From PCRC01 sp017848435 (lineage in GTDB: Bacteria > Pseudomonadota > Gammaproteobacteria > Burkholderiales > Burkholderiaceae_C), in assembly GCA_965284315.1 (NCBI GenBank), contig OZ260072.1, positions 1 through 64,000 of the forward strand: a stretch of 64,000 nucleotides of DNA. Reading direction: 5' to 3'. Of this stretch, positions 32,500 to 42,086 are shown one piece after another. Under the pieces are notes generated by a model that searched no databases, was not told the origin of the DNA, and saw nothing but the letters and a program-made list of their open reading frames with translations. The position numbers and the translations under genes were made by a program. Numbering within the stretch: position 1 is the first letter of the stretch; each line of letters begins with the position of its first letter.

Positions 32500-32943
32500 G
32501 TGAAGTGCCCCTTCTGCGGCCATCTGGAAACACAGGTCGTTGAGACCCGCGAATCCGATGAGAACGACGTCATACGCCGCCGCCGCCGCTGCGGCAGCTG
32601 TGACCAGCGCTTCACCACCTACGAACGGGCCGAAGTGGCGCTGCCACAAGTCGTCAAGAAAGATGGCAGCCGCACCGAGTTCGACACCACCAAGATCCGC
32701 GCGTCGATGGAACTGGCCCTGCGCAAACGGCCAGTCAGCATCGAGCAGATCGACAGCGCCGTGCAGCGCATCGAGCACAAACTGCTCGCCAGCGGCATGC
32801 GCGAGATTGCCACCGCCAAGCTGGGGGAACTGGTGATGCGCGAGCTGAAAAAGCTCGACAAGGTTGCCTACGTCCGTTTCGCTTCCGTTTACCGCAGCTT
32901 TGAAGACGTGGACGAGTTCCGTCAACTGATCCGCGACATTTGA
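32500..32943 (+). CDS. nrdR: Transcriptional repressor of ribonucleotide reductase
   Basis: 147 residues starting with GTG: MKCPFCGHLETQVVETRESD. A four-Cys zinc ribbon (CPFC ... CGSC) is followed by an ATP-cone domain (VVKKDGSRTEFDTTKIRASM). It represses nrd genes by binding NrdR boxes when dATP/ATP levels change. Length is typical. Co-transcription with glyA is common in Betaproteobacteria and spacing here (17 bases) supports it. Confidence 0.97.
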   Translation: MKCPFCGHLETQVVETRESDENDVIRRRRRCGSCDQRFTTYERAEVALPQVVKKDGSRTEFDTTKIRASMELALRKRPVSIEQIDSAVQRIEHKLLASGMREIATAKLGELVMRELKKLDKVAYVRFASVYRSFEDVDEFRQLIRDI

Positions 32944-33069
32944 CCGCAGCGCCGGCAGAGGCGCTGAACGGTCGCTCCCGGCGGACGAATGGCAGAGCCC
33001 GGCACTTGGCCCTGCCGCAGGCGCGGCCTATCATCCAGCGATGAACATCCAACCGTGTGGGTCAGCGCC

Positions 33070-33741
33070 ATGCAACACCATCCACTGATGCGCCCCCCTG
33101 CCTGCCAGCAGGGCTTTTCCCTGATGGAAGTGCTCGTCTCCATTGTGGTGCTGTCGTTCGGCCTGCTGGGCATGGTCGGCATGCAGGCGGCTGCGCTGCA
33201 GTCGAACCGGGAGGCACGGCTGCAGTCGCAGGCTGCTGGTTTTGCGCGAGAGTTGGCCGAAATGATGCGTGGAAATAGTGGTATTTCGCTATCGCAATCA
33301 TTGACTGACAACCCATATCTGATTCCTGACGCAGCCTCTCTTGGATCAACAACCGGCAAAAGAGTCAGCACATCTATGAATTGTTACTTATTTACTGGGT
33401 CCAGGGGGAACTGTGAAACCGACAACGCGCCCTCAGCAACCGTGCTGCCAAACGGCCCCAAAAAAGTTGCGACATGGGAAATTGCAGACTGGCGTGATCG
33501 ACTTGAAGCGACACTACCCGGCTCCAAAGTAGTGGTTTGCTTTGATGCCGCCCCCTACGACAACAGCGGGGTTCCTCGCTGGGCATGCAGCAACCCAGCA
33601 GGTAATGACAACGTCGCCATCAAAATAGGATGGACGCGACGCTCCACTGACCGACTTAAGACGGGTGATGACGCCTTTGAGAGGGCCACAGTCCCATCCA
33701 TGGTGGTTTCACTGGCAGGTGGCAGAGGGAATGCCCCATGA
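33070..33741 (+). CDS. pilV: Type IV pilus minor pilin PilV
   Basis: 223 residues with a class III prepilin signal QQGFSLMEVLVSIVVLSFGLLGMVG, cleaved by PilD before Phe, and the Glu five residues after the cleavage site. The C-terminal part has a Cys pair (NCYLFTGSRGNCE). Minor pilins of the PilVWX/FimT set prime pilus assembly and carry PilY1 to the tip. The ATG at 33070 was chosen so that a short leader precedes the cleavage site. First gene of a six-gene pil operon; base composition becomes AT-richer from here. Confidence 0.9.
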   Translation: MQHHPLMRPPACQQGFSLMEVLVSIVVLSFGLLGMVGMQAAALQSNREARLQSQAAGFARELAEMMRGNSGISLSQSLTDNPYLIPDAASLGSTTGKRVSTSMNCYLFTGSRGNCETDNAPSATVLPNGPKKVATWEIADWRDRLEATLPGSKVVVCFDAAPYDNSGVPRWACSNPAGNDNVAIKIGWTRRSTDRLKTGDDAFERATVPSMVVSLAGGRGNAP

Positions 33742-34829
33742 AAGTCGTTCGTACATCCATACAGAACGACATTACCAATGCTGCTCGCCAGACTGGCCTC
33801 ACCATGGTCGAGCTACTGGTAGCACTGACGCTGAGCGGCTTAATTGCATTGGTAGCCATTGCTGCCCTGACCGTCGCGCGCCAAGGTTTCACCACCGTAG
33901 ACAGCGCATCCCAATTGCGCGACAACGCGCGTTTCGCTTCAGACCTGATCCAAAGAATTGCGGCGCAAGCCGGGTACCAAGACCTAACTCGCGCCAACCA
34001 AACAAGGGCCAGCGAGATCAAGATATTCGGATCTAGCGTGGCGGCCTCAGGACCTGAACCATTTGTTAAGGGATTTAACAACATGGTTTTCAAACCAGTT
34101 ACCGGGCTTGACGCAGCCACGCGTAATTTATCAAATGGGGATTGTGTAGCAGGTGATGATGCCTCTGCATGTCTAAATGGCAGTGACATCCTGATATTGC
34201 GATACCAAACTCAAGAGCTCTACCGAGCAACTGGCGCATCTACCCCGCCCAGTGACAAAACCATGATTAATTGTAAAGGTGAGGCCGAGCCATTACCCCC
34301 CAGCAGCGCCGACGATGCAATCATCAGTGTTCTCCATGTGAAACGAAGCAGTGGCGGTGAGCCCGCGCTGATGTGCTCCAAGGGCACAAACACAACTTTC
34401 GGAACAGGTGATCCTCAACCTATTGTTCAGGGTGTTGAAAGTTTTCAAGTTCTATACGGCATGGCGTCCCGCGTAACTATTCCAACCTTGCGTGGAGGCG
34501 CGTCAGATACGGCACGCTATGACTTGCCAGAACGCTACCTTCGAGCTGACGAAATCACGACTGACGACCAGTGGCGACAAGTACGAAGCCTCCGTATTGC
34601 TTTGTTGTTACGAGGTCCCAAAAACGCCAACCAAGACCGTCTTTCACAACGATTCCAACTGTTAGGTGGCGATAACTCGAAGGATGCTGGAAGCGACATT
34701 TGGTTCACAGATGGGACACCTCCAGTCAATAACTCGAACTTCATATTTCCGCAAGATGGGCGACAACGACAGGTTGTGACCTTCACGGTTTACCTGCGCA
34801 ACGACCAAGCCCCCCTGAAACAGGAATAA
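33738..34829 (+). CDS. pilW: Type IV pilus minor pilin PilW
   Basis: 363 residues with prepilin motif QTGLTMVELLVALTLSGLIA, unusually preceded by a leader of about 20 residues. The rest is a long globular domain ending in RQRQVVTFTVYLRNDQ, characteristic of PilW. It overlaps the pilV stop by ATGA. Works with PilV, PilX and FimT as the tip-initiating complex. Confidence 0.88.
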   Translation: MKVVRTSIQNDITNAARQTGLTMVELLVALTLSGLIALVAIAALTVARQGFTTVDSASQLRDNARFASDLIQRIAAQAGYQDLTRANQTRASEIKIFGSSVAASGPEPFVKGFNNMVFKPVTGLDAATRNLSNGDCVAGDDASACLNGSDILILRYQTQELYRATGASTPPSDKTMINCKGEAEPLPPSSADDAIISVLHVKRSSGGEPALMCSKGTNTTFGTGDPQPIVQGVESFQVLYGMASRVTIPTLRGGASDTARYDLPERYLRADEITTDDQWRQVRSLRIALLLRGPKNANQDRLSQRFQLLGGDNSKDAGSDIWFTDGTPPVNNSNFIFPQDGRQRQVVTFTVYLRNDQAPLKQE

Positions 34830-35470
34830 TGCAAAAACTCCGAAACACCATCTCGCCAGATAGAGCTGAGCGCGAATACGGCGCATCACTCATCATGGTC
34901 ATGCTGATCCTGGTGGTCGTGTCGCTGCTGGGTGTCAGCGCTGTACAAGTTTCCATTCTTGGCGAGCGCAGTGCACGCAATGACCGGGATTACCAGATTG
35001 CATTCCAAGCTGCTGAAGCTGCACTGCTGGACGCTGAAATTGACATGAACGGTCCTGGTACTGCGCCAAGAAAAGACACCATCTTCATCTCTGGCAATGA
35101 CCTTGCGTTTTTAAGTGGCTGTGGAACACAGGGCACCAGCAAGGGGCTTTGCAGTGCAAATATCGCTGGCAAACCCGCTTGGCTAACAGTCGATTTTTCT
35201 GCGGCTGATGCACCAGCAACCGTTTTCGGCGATTTCACTCAACGCCGATTTGACTTTGGCGCCGCAGGGATTAAACCCGTGCAAAAACCTCGCTACATCA
35301 TCGAGTCATTCCCTAACGCGGAAGTGTTTGGTAGAAAAGGCTCCTCGGACCAGAACAAGTCTCAAGAGCTTCAGCGAAGCCAAGCGTCAAAGACATACCG
35401 AGTGACAGCCATGGGCTTTGGTACTCGGCCAGACATTCAAGTCGTATTGCAAACCGTATTCAGGAAATAG
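34829..35470 (+). CDS. pilX: Type IV pilus assembly protein PilX
   Basis: 213 residues. Prepilin-like N-terminus YGASLIMVMLILVVVSLLG followed by VSAVQVSILGERSARNDRDYQIAFQAAEAAL, a good match to the PilX N-domain. The expected Glu+5 is replaced in the PilX fashion. Its start codon shares one base with the pilW stop (TAATG), and pilY1 follows two bases after its stop. Confidence 0.85.
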   Translation: MQKLRNTISPDRAEREYGASLIMVMLILVVVSLLGVSAVQVSILGERSARNDRDYQIAFQAAEAALLDAEIDMNGPGTAPRKDTIFISGNDLAFLSGCGTQGTSKGLCSANIAGKPAWLTVDFSAADAPATVFGDFTQRRFDFGAAGIKPVQKPRYIIESFPNAEVFGRKGSSDQNKSQELQRSQASKTYRVTAMGFGTRPDIQVVLQTVFRK

Positions 35471-35472
35471 AC

Positions 35473-38400
35473 ATGCACCCAGTACCGGACTCGTCTGTCT
35501 TACAAAAACCCTGCAGCAATACGCCCATACGGACAGTCTTTGCGAGCACTATGTTGCCAAAGAAAGTTTGGTGGCTTGCTCTCCCTGGTACCGCAGCGGT
35601 GATCTCTTTTGTGGCGCTAAGTCAAGTCAGCCCTCCAGCTATTCCAGCAATCAATTTGTCACCAGAGCCGTTGTACGCGACGGGCACAAGAGCAAAACCC
35701 ACGCTGTCCCTTGCATTGTCAGTAGAGTTCCCCACGGTGGGCGCGCAATACGTCAACACCCCCAACACCAACACTGACAACAGCTACGCAACCACTACGG
35801 AATACATAGGCTACTTTGATGCCGAAAGTTGCTACAGCTATGTCAACGACGCGGATGCGAACTTGCGCCGCTTTGACCGCACAGGGGCGGCCACGAGCCG
35901 CACCTGTGGTGGTACTGGCTTCAGTGGTAACTTTATGAATTGGGCCAGCAGTTCCGCCATTGATGTGCTTCGTCTTGGCTTGACAGGGGGCGACCGGATC
36001 GTGGACACCGCCAGCCTCACCGTATTGCAGCGCGCTGTTTTGCCCGACGGCCGCTTCTACAACGATAACAATTTTCCATCCAAACGGCTCAGTGCAGCCT
36101 TGGTGAATGGAGCACTCCCCAGCGCACTGCGGGGCACTTACACCGGAGATGTGTACGTTGCGAACTGCTTTAACCGCATCCATTTCGGAACGGCTGCCAC
36201 AGGCAGTTGTGACTCACCAGGCAACAACTCCAACCTCGGCATTGCCGCCGCCCAAGCCGTCGGGCCAGTCACATCCTTCACCAGCTTGCCGAGTGGTTTC
36301 ACCAACACCTGCGCGACCCGCGGACAAACCTGCAGTTTTTCTGGAACGCTTGAAGTCGCTTATGGGCGAGGCTCCAACTGGAAAGTTGCGCCCGTCTACA
36401 ACGGCGTGCTGTGCAGCGAGAGTGTCTTCACCGGGGGCTCTACCAACAACAGCTCCACCTGCTACACAAGACCTTACACCGGCACGTGGACACCACCTGG
36501 CGCATCGAACGGAACGGCAATCCTGTCCAGAGATGGTTTTTTTTACTCCCGCGTCAAGGTGTGTGAAAGCAGCGGCAGCACGCTACAAGACCCACGTACC
36601 GACTTTTGCCTACGTTACCCGAATGGCAACTACAAGCCGGTGGGCAACCTTCAGAAATTCAGCGACCGCGTCAGGGTTGCGGCCTTCGGCTATTTGATTG
36701 ACAACCAGCAGTCCCGCTATGGTGGGGTGTTACGCGCACCCATGAAGTACGTCGGGCCGCGCACTTTTGATGCGGACGGCGTGCTGTCTGCCATTGCCAA
36801 TCCAAATTTGGAATGGAGTGAGAGCACTGGCGTGTTCGCCGTCAACCCCGACCTCGCCCTGGAAGGTAAAAGCGGCGTGGTGAACTACCTGAACCAGTTC
36901 GGACGGACAGGAAGTTCACCAGGGACCTATAAAACCTACGATCCCGTAGGGGAGCTGTACTACGAGGCATTACGCTACGTTCAAGGCCTGGGGCCAACAC
37001 CTGCAGCCACCAGTGGCTTGACCAACGACATGAAAGACGGCTTCCCGGTGTACAGCACCTGGATTGACCCGCATGCTGGGGGTACCAACACGGGCGACTA
37101 CTCTTGCTTAAAGAACAACATTTTGCTGATTGGTGATGTCAACACCCACAACGACAAGTCCATTCCAGGCAACACCACCCGGTTGACCGACTCCGAGTTC
37201 AGCCGGACAGCCAGTGTGGCCAACAACGAACCGGACTTCACCGCTTGGACCAAGGTTGTTGACAGCTTTGAGACCAACAACGGTGTGAGCTACACAAACG
37301 GGCAAGGAACCTTCACCGCGAGAAACCCCAACCTCACCGCCACTGGAACCCTGAGAGGCTTGCAAACACTGGATACAGGTGCTACCAAGGCCAGTTTCTA
37401 CATGGCTGGCATGGCCTATTGGGCTAACACCAACGACATCCGTGGTAATGCCTGGAGCGATGCGGCCAAGCGCCGACCTGGCATGCGCGCCACCACTTAC
37501 GTGTTGGACGTGAATGAGTTTGCACAACAAAGCAACCAAGCAGCCAGGCGTAACAGTCAGTTTTTTCTAACGGCCAAATACGGGGGCTTCAAAGACCGGT
37601 CCAACCGTGGCAGTCCATTTCTGGCTGCGGATGGCAGTACAGACAACTCGAATTGGGAAAAGCCCAACGAACCGGGTGAGGCCCGCACATATTTTCTTTC
37701 CAGCAGCGCGCGCGGAGTTCTGGCAGCTCTGGACGGTATTTTTGCAACCATCGCATCCGAGGGCAACAGCATTGCTGGCGGCGCCATTTCAACCACCAGC
37801 TTGGCCAACAACAGCACAGGATACATCTATCGAGCCCAGTTCGATGCTTCCGATTGGAGCGGTGATCTGATCTCTTACCCATTGTCTGTCAGCGGTACGA
37901 ATCTGACTGTGGGTGACGTGGCGGCAGCTCAGTGGCGAGCATCTACTCAGTTGGACGCAAAATCGCCGGACAGCAGGGTGCTGGTGGTTGGGCGAACGGT
38001 GCCTGTGGCTGGCAGCATTGCTACTCCGTTTACTTTTGACGCTGTAGAAACCAGCCTAGCACAGGCGCTGAATAAAACCGCACCCAATGCAGTGGCTGAC
38101 GGTATGGCGCAAAACCGTCTGAATTTTATTCGAGGCGTGCGCACCATGGAGGGAGCTCCTTTCCGCCGCAGAGGTAGCGTTTTGGGTGACATTATTAATT
38201 CGGCGGTTGCATTTTCTGGTCGCCCCACATTGGGAATCAACGATGCAACCTACAGCACTTTTGAACAAACCAACCGCAACCGTGTCACTGCTCTATTCGT
38301 TGGAGCCAACGATGGCATGCTGCACGCTTTCAATGCCGCCAACGGCAATGAGCTGTTTGGCTACATTCCTAGTTGGCTTGGCCCAAAACTGTCTGCCTTA

Positions 38401-39780
38401 ACGACAACAGGCTATAACGTCAGTGGCCACCAGAGCTACATGGATGGTTCACCTGTTGTGGGCGAGGCGAAGGTCGGCAACGACTGGAAAACAGTGTTGG
38501 TTTCCGGTACTGGCGGTGGAGGCCAAGGGGTTTTTGCACTAGACGTGACTAACCCAGCAGCCTTTGATGCAAGCAAGGTCCTGTGGGAGTTCACAGACAG
38601 AGACGATGCTGACCTTGGCAACGTAGTGGGCAAGCCACAAATTCTGAAGCTCAGAACCAGCGCACCCAGCGCTGCCGCCGTGTACAAATGGTTTGCTGTT
38701 GTGCCTGGTGGCGTCAATAATTATGTTGGTGACGGCAATTTCAGCACCACTGGCAGTCCAGCTCTTTTTCTTCTTGATCTCGCCAAGCCTGTAGGCACGG
38801 CCTGGACTTTGGGTAGTAACTACTACAAAATTTCCCTTCCTACCAACACTAGTTTGAACGCCACTACGCCGACTGGAATAATCAATTTCAATGCGACATT
38901 GGGCACCGCGGGCGAAGTGGAGTACGTCTATTTGGGAGATTTGTATGGCAATCTCTGGAAATTTGACTTTTCCCAACACGGCAGTGCCGAGTGGAACTTC
39001 AATGAATTAAATGGCAGGGTCACACGACCACTTTTCATCGCGCGGGACAGTTTGACACGCGTACAACCCATATCGGTAGAGCCTACATTGCTCAATGGCC
39101 CAAACGACACCACGCTGATATTGTTTGGTACAGGTCGTTACTTTGAGTCAGCTGATAACGTTGTGAATTCATCCACGCAGCCGCAGTCGATCTACCTGAT
39201 TTTTGACAACAACAGTTCGACGCCAGACACTAGCGGTGGAACAAGCGTCATTAGTGGTAGAGGTCGCCTGCAAGTCCGCACAGCCAATGCCGTCACAGGT
39301 GTTGTTTCTGGGCCAGACTTTGTATTCGGTAGACCCAGAACGGATAACGACTTGAACCAACGGTCAGGTTGGTATTTTGACCTGCCCATCTCTGGCGAAC
39401 GGCTGGTCAGCCGCATCATTTCCGCCGGAAATTTGGCTGCTTTTGGAAGCGTAGTGCCGCCCGACGCTCAAGCAGGAGCGTGCGGAGCGGGCAGTGGCAA
39501 CCAATACGTCGTGCCCGTCACACCCGGCATAGCAGGCTCATTGACAAAATCTCAAGTTGGAATTCTTGGTGAGCCGTTAATCATTGAACTCGCCGATGCC
39601 GGAACACCTGCCAAGGTGGACAATACCGGGCGCGGTGTCAAGAAAATTGTAACAAAGATAGTAACTGGTGGTGCTACAGGGACCACGACACTGCCAGGAA
39701 CACAGACAGAGTTAGTAACAGTGGGCCGCTTGAGTTGGCGGTTGATCAGCAACTACCAAGAACTGAAGAACGCGCCATGA
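35473..39780 (+). CDS. pilY1: Type IV pilus tip protein PilY1
   Basis: 1435 residues. The C-terminal half contains the PilY1 beta-propeller (TALFVGANDGMLHAFNAANG, YMDGSPVVGEAKVGNDW, GQGVFALDVTNP, LWEFTDRDDADLGNV, YLGDLYGNLWKFDF). The N-terminal half has many Cys and aromatic residues. PilY1 sits at the pilus tip as adhesin and calcium-linked regulator of retraction. The N-terminus is unusual: about 35 residues precede the hydrophobic stretch WWLALPGTAAVISFVALS, so the true start may be the ATG at residue 27 (MLPKKVW). Part of the pil operon; overlaps pilE by ATGA. Confidence 0.93.
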   Translation: MHPVPDSSVLQKPCSNTPIRTVFASTMLPKKVWWLALPGTAAVISFVALSQVSPPAIPAINLSPEPLYATGTRAKPTLSLALSVEFPTVGAQYVNTPNTNTDNSYATTTEYIGYFDAESCYSYVNDADANLRRFDRTGAATSRTCGGTGFSGNFMNWASSSAIDVLRLGLTGGDRIVDTASLTVLQRAVLPDGRFYNDNNFPSKRLSAALVNGALPSALRGTYTGDVYVANCFNRIHFGTAATGSCDSPGNNSNLGIAAAQAVGPVTSFTSLPSGFTNTCATRGQTCSFSGTLEVAYGRGSNWKVAPVYNGVLCSESVFTGGSTNNSSTCYTRPYTGTWTPPGASNGTAILSRDGFFYSRVKVCESSGSTLQDPRTDFCLRYPNGNYKPVGNLQKFSDRVRVAAFGYLIDNQQSRYGGVLRAPMKYVGPRTFDADGVLSAIANPNLEWSESTGVFAVNPDLALEGKSGVVNYLNQFGRTGSSPGTYKTYDPVGELYYEALRYVQGLGPTPAATSGLTNDMKDGFPVYSTWIDPHAGGTNTGDYSCLKNNILLIGDVNTHNDKSIPGNTTRLTDSEFSRTASVANNEPDFTAWTKVVDSFETNNGVSYTNGQGTFTARNPNLTATGTLRGLQTLDTGATKASFYMAGMAYWANTNDIRGNAWSDAAKRRPGMRATTYVLDVNEFAQQSNQAARRNSQFFLTAKYGGFKDRSNRGSPFLAADGSTDNSNWEKPNEPGEARTYFLSSSARGVLAALDGIFATIASEGNSIAGGAISTTSLANNSTGYIYRAQFDASDWSGDLISYPLSVSGTNLTVGDVAAAQWRASTQLDAKSPDSRVLVVGRTVPVAGSIATPFTFDAVETSLAQALNKTAPNAVADGMAQNRLNFIRGVRTMEGAPFRRRGSVLGDIINSAVAFSGRPTLGINDATYSTFEQTNRNRVTALFVGANDGMLHAFNAANGNELFGYIPSWLGPKLSALTTTGYNVSGHQSYMDGSPVVGEAKVGNDWKTVLVSGTGGGGQGVFALDVTNPAAFDASKVLWEFTDRDDADLGNVVGKPQILKLRTSAPSAAAVYKWFAVVPGGVNNYVGDGNFSTTGSPALFLLDLAKPVGTAWTLGSNYYKISLPTNTSLNATTPTGIINFNATLGTAGEVEYVYLGDLYGNLWKFDFSQHGSAEWNFNELNGRVTRPLFIARDSLTRVQPISVEPTLLNGPNDTTLILFGTGRYFESADNVVNSSTQPQSIYLIFDNNSSTPDTSGGTSVISGRGRLQVRTANAVTGVVSGPDFVFGRPRTDNDLNQRSGWYFDLPISGERLVSRIISAGNLAAFGSVVPPDAQAGACGAGSGNQYVVPVTPGIAGSLTKSQVGILGEPLIIELADAGTPAKVDNTGRGVKKIVTKIVTGGATGTTTLPGTQTELVTVGRLSWRLISNYQELKNAP

Positions 39781-40319
39781 GTACGCACAAAGCCGAATAC
39801 GGTTTCACGCTGATTGAAGTCATGATTGCGGTGGCGATCGTGGCTATCCTCGCTGCTATTGCTTATCCGTCTTACCTTGATTCAATCACCAAAGGGCGAC
39901 GTGCGGAGGGCCGTACTGCACTTCTTGAACTGCTGCAACAACAAGAACGCTATAACACGCAAAGGAATTGTTATTTGGCTTTCAGTACGGACGCTGGCGG
40001 CGTGTCGAGTGTTGCGCCTGCACCATCCCCTGCTGTCAGGCCAAGTAATTGCGACAGTTTAGCTTTCCCCGCGCCATTTCCATTCAAAAACTTCTCAGGT
40101 AGAGACCTTGCAAATTCTGCTTACATTATTTCTGCCGACTATTGCATTTCACCCGGTGCCACACAAACAACTGCGCTCACGGATTGCGTTCGACTGGTAG
40201 CAACCCCGCGCGGTGCGCACGTAAAAGATACTGCAGCCGGTGCGCTTCGTATCACCACAACGGGTTTGAAAGATTGTGATGGCACGAAAGCCGCCGTTCC
40301 TGGCGTCTGCTGGCAATGA
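39777..40319 (+). CDS. pilE: Type IV pilin-like protein PilE
   Basis: 180 residues: prepilin motif YGFTLIEVMIAVAIVAILAA with the cleavage Gly and Glu+5 intact, then AYPSYLDSITKGRRAEGRTALLELLQQQERYNTQR, the usual PilE start. Two C-terminal Cys (DYCISP...DCVRL) may form the D-loop disulphide. It starts in an ATGA overlap with the pilY1 stop and ends in one with fimT. Likely a minor pilin rather than the main pilin, given its place at the end of the operon. Confidence 0.9.
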   Translation: MSTHKAEYGFTLIEVMIAVAIVAILAAIAYPSYLDSITKGRRAEGRTALLELLQQQERYNTQRNCYLAFSTDAGGVSSVAPAPSPAVRPSNCDSLAFPAPFPFKNFSGRDLANSAYIISADYCISPGATQTTALTDCVRLVATPRGAHVKDTAAGALRITTTGLKDCDGTKAAVPGVCWQ

Positions 40320-40894
40320 GCCCCCCGCGTATTCGCTGTGCAGGCTTCACGCTCATTGAGCTTATGGTGACAGTCGCGCTGGCAGCAATACTTGCTTTTG
40401 TAGCGGTGCCAAATTTAAGCGCATTTAAACGTAATGGTGAGTTGACATCCGCAACCAACTCACTTGTTGCTGCCATTTCAACGGCAAGGTCAGAAGCTTT
40501 AAAGCGTGGAACTAACACATTGGTATTGCCGCTTTCGGGAACCAGTTTCGTTAACGGCTGGATAGTTTTTGTAGACATGAATTTAAATAATGTTTTTGAC
40601 AGCAACACTGACATACTCGTCAAACAACAAGAACCTTTACCTACTTACTTTGTGGTGACTCAGTCTCTCACTAGCACCACGCCGACGGGTCAACCCTACA
40701 TTAGGTATGACGCATCTGGTTACTCTAAGGAAATAGGTGGAGGTTTCTTGGCGAGCACTTACAGCATTGCCCGTAACGACGTTAGCGGAGATGAGTTACT
40801 TCGACAAACAAGGCGAATAATCATTGGGCCTACAGGAAGAGTCCGCACTTGCAACCCGAAAACGGACAGAGACTGTGCAGTGACAAGCAGGTAG
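40316..40894 (+). CDS. FimT/GspH-type minor pilin
   Basis: 192 residues with prepilin motif CAGFTLIELMVTVALAAILA followed by FVAVPNLSAFKRNGELTSATNSLVAAISTARSEALKRG, typical of the GspH/FimT family. Some FimT proteins bind DNA for natural transformation. It overlaps the pilE stop by ATGA and closes the pil operon; ribD begins 36 bases later. AT-rich codon use as in the rest of the pil block. Confidence 0.88.
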   Translation: MSPPRIRCAGFTLIELMVTVALAAILAFVAVPNLSAFKRNGELTSATNSLVAAISTARSEALKRGTNTLVLPLSGTSFVNGWIVFVDMNLNNVFDSNTDILVKQQEPLPTYFVVTQSLTSTTPTGQPYIRYDASGYSKEIGGGFLASTYSIARNDVSGDELLRQTRRIIIGPTGRVRTCNPKTDRDCAVTSR

Positions 40895-40930
40895 AAAAAC
40901 TAGCGGTCAAATCCCTGACTTTGTTTATAA

Positions 40931-42043
40931 ATGGTTCCTCAATCCTGGTTAGTGGCTCATCAGTGTGCGGTACTGGCAACCCACCTGTCCGACCCCAACC
41001 CCCGCGTCGGCTGTGTCCTCACTGACAACACCAACACCATCATCGGCTCAGGCCACACGCAGCAACACGGCGGCCCTCACGCCGAAGTCATGGCCTTGCG
41101 CGACGCCCAAACACGTGGTCATGACACCTGTGGCGCAACCGCCTGGGTCACGCTAGAACCTTGCTGCCATTTTGGCCGTACGGCGCCATGCACAGACGCT
41201 TTGCTGGCCGCAGGTATCACCACCGTCAACGTGGCACTGCTGGACCCTAACCCCCTGGTGGCAGGAAAAGGCGTGGCGGCTTTGCGTGCGGCAGGCGTGG
41301 TGGTCAACGTGCTGCCTGACACGAATGGAGCGGCCGTTGCCGCGCGTGAACTGAACATCGGTTTTCTCTCACGCATGGCGCGCGGGCGGCCATGGGTTCG
41401 GATGAAAATTGCCGCCTCGCTGGATGGCAAGACCGCGCTGAACAACGGCAGCAGCCAATGGATCACCTCGGAAGCCGCACGGCAGGACGGCCATGCGTGG
41501 CGTGCCCGCGCGTCTGCGGTGCTCACAGGCATCGGTACCGTGCTGGAAGACGACCCACAGCTCAATGTGCGGGGCATCGCCGTCACGCGCCAGCCGACGG
41601 TGGTGGTGGTGGACAGCCGGGTCGAAACACCGGTGGACGCCCGTGTTTTCATGCCAAACCGCGCAGTCTGGCTTTACAACGCACAGCCGGATGGCCTGAA
41701 GCATGCCGCACTGGCTGCGCGGGGGGCCACGCTGCACTGCCTGCCCGATGCCCAGGGCAAGGTGGACCTGGCCGCGATGCTGACCGACCTGGCCCAGCGC
41801 GGGGTGAACGAGTTGCACGTGGAGGCCGGCCACAAACTCAATGGCTCACTGATCCGCGCCGGCCTGGTGGACGAGTTTCTGGTCTACCTCGCGCCTTCGC
41901 TGCTGGGGCAGGCGCGCGACATGGCCCAGTTTGGCCCGCTGACCGCGCTTTCCGAGGCGATGGCGCTGGAATTCACGTCGGTTGACCGGGTCGGGCCCGA
42001 CCTGCGCATCATTGCCAGGCCCCCAGGGCGGGACAAGTTTTAA
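40931..42043 (+). CDS. ribD: Riboflavin biosynthesis deaminase/reductase
   Basis: 370 residues. N-terminal deaminase with the zinc motifs GGPHAEVMAL and LEPCCHFGRTAPCTDALL, then a C-terminal reductase (RPWVRMKIAASLDGKTALNNG). It carries out deamination and reduction of the pyrimidine after the GTP cyclohydrolase II step. No Shine-Dalgarno sequence is visible before the ATG, and only 36 bases separate it from the pil operon. No FMN riboswitch is present. Base composition returns to high GC within this gene. Confidence 0.95.
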   Translation: MVPQSWLVAHQCAVLATHLSDPNPRVGCVLTDNTNTIIGSGHTQQHGGPHAEVMALRDAQTRGHDTCGATAWVTLEPCCHFGRTAPCTDALLAAGITTVNVALLDPNPLVAGKGVAALRAAGVVVNVLPDTNGAAVAARELNIGFLSRMARGRPWVRMKIAASLDGKTALNNGSSQWITSEAARQDGHAWRARASAVLTGIGTVLEDDPQLNVRGIAVTRQPTVVVVDSRVETPVDARVFMPNRAVWLYNAQPDGLKHAALAARGATLHCLPDAQGKVDLAAMLTDLAQRGVNELHVEAGHKLNGSLIRAGLVDEFLVYLAPSLLGQARDMAQFGPLTALSEAMALEFTSVDRVGPDLRIIARPPGRDKF

Positions 42044-42086
42044 GCCACCGCCCGGAAGTCGCGCCGTTTCCCTGCGAAAATACGGC

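Noticed and set aside
40895..40930. An FMN riboswitch before ribD
   Set aside because: Only 36 bases separate fimT and ribD, too short for the aptamer, and none of its conserved segments is present.
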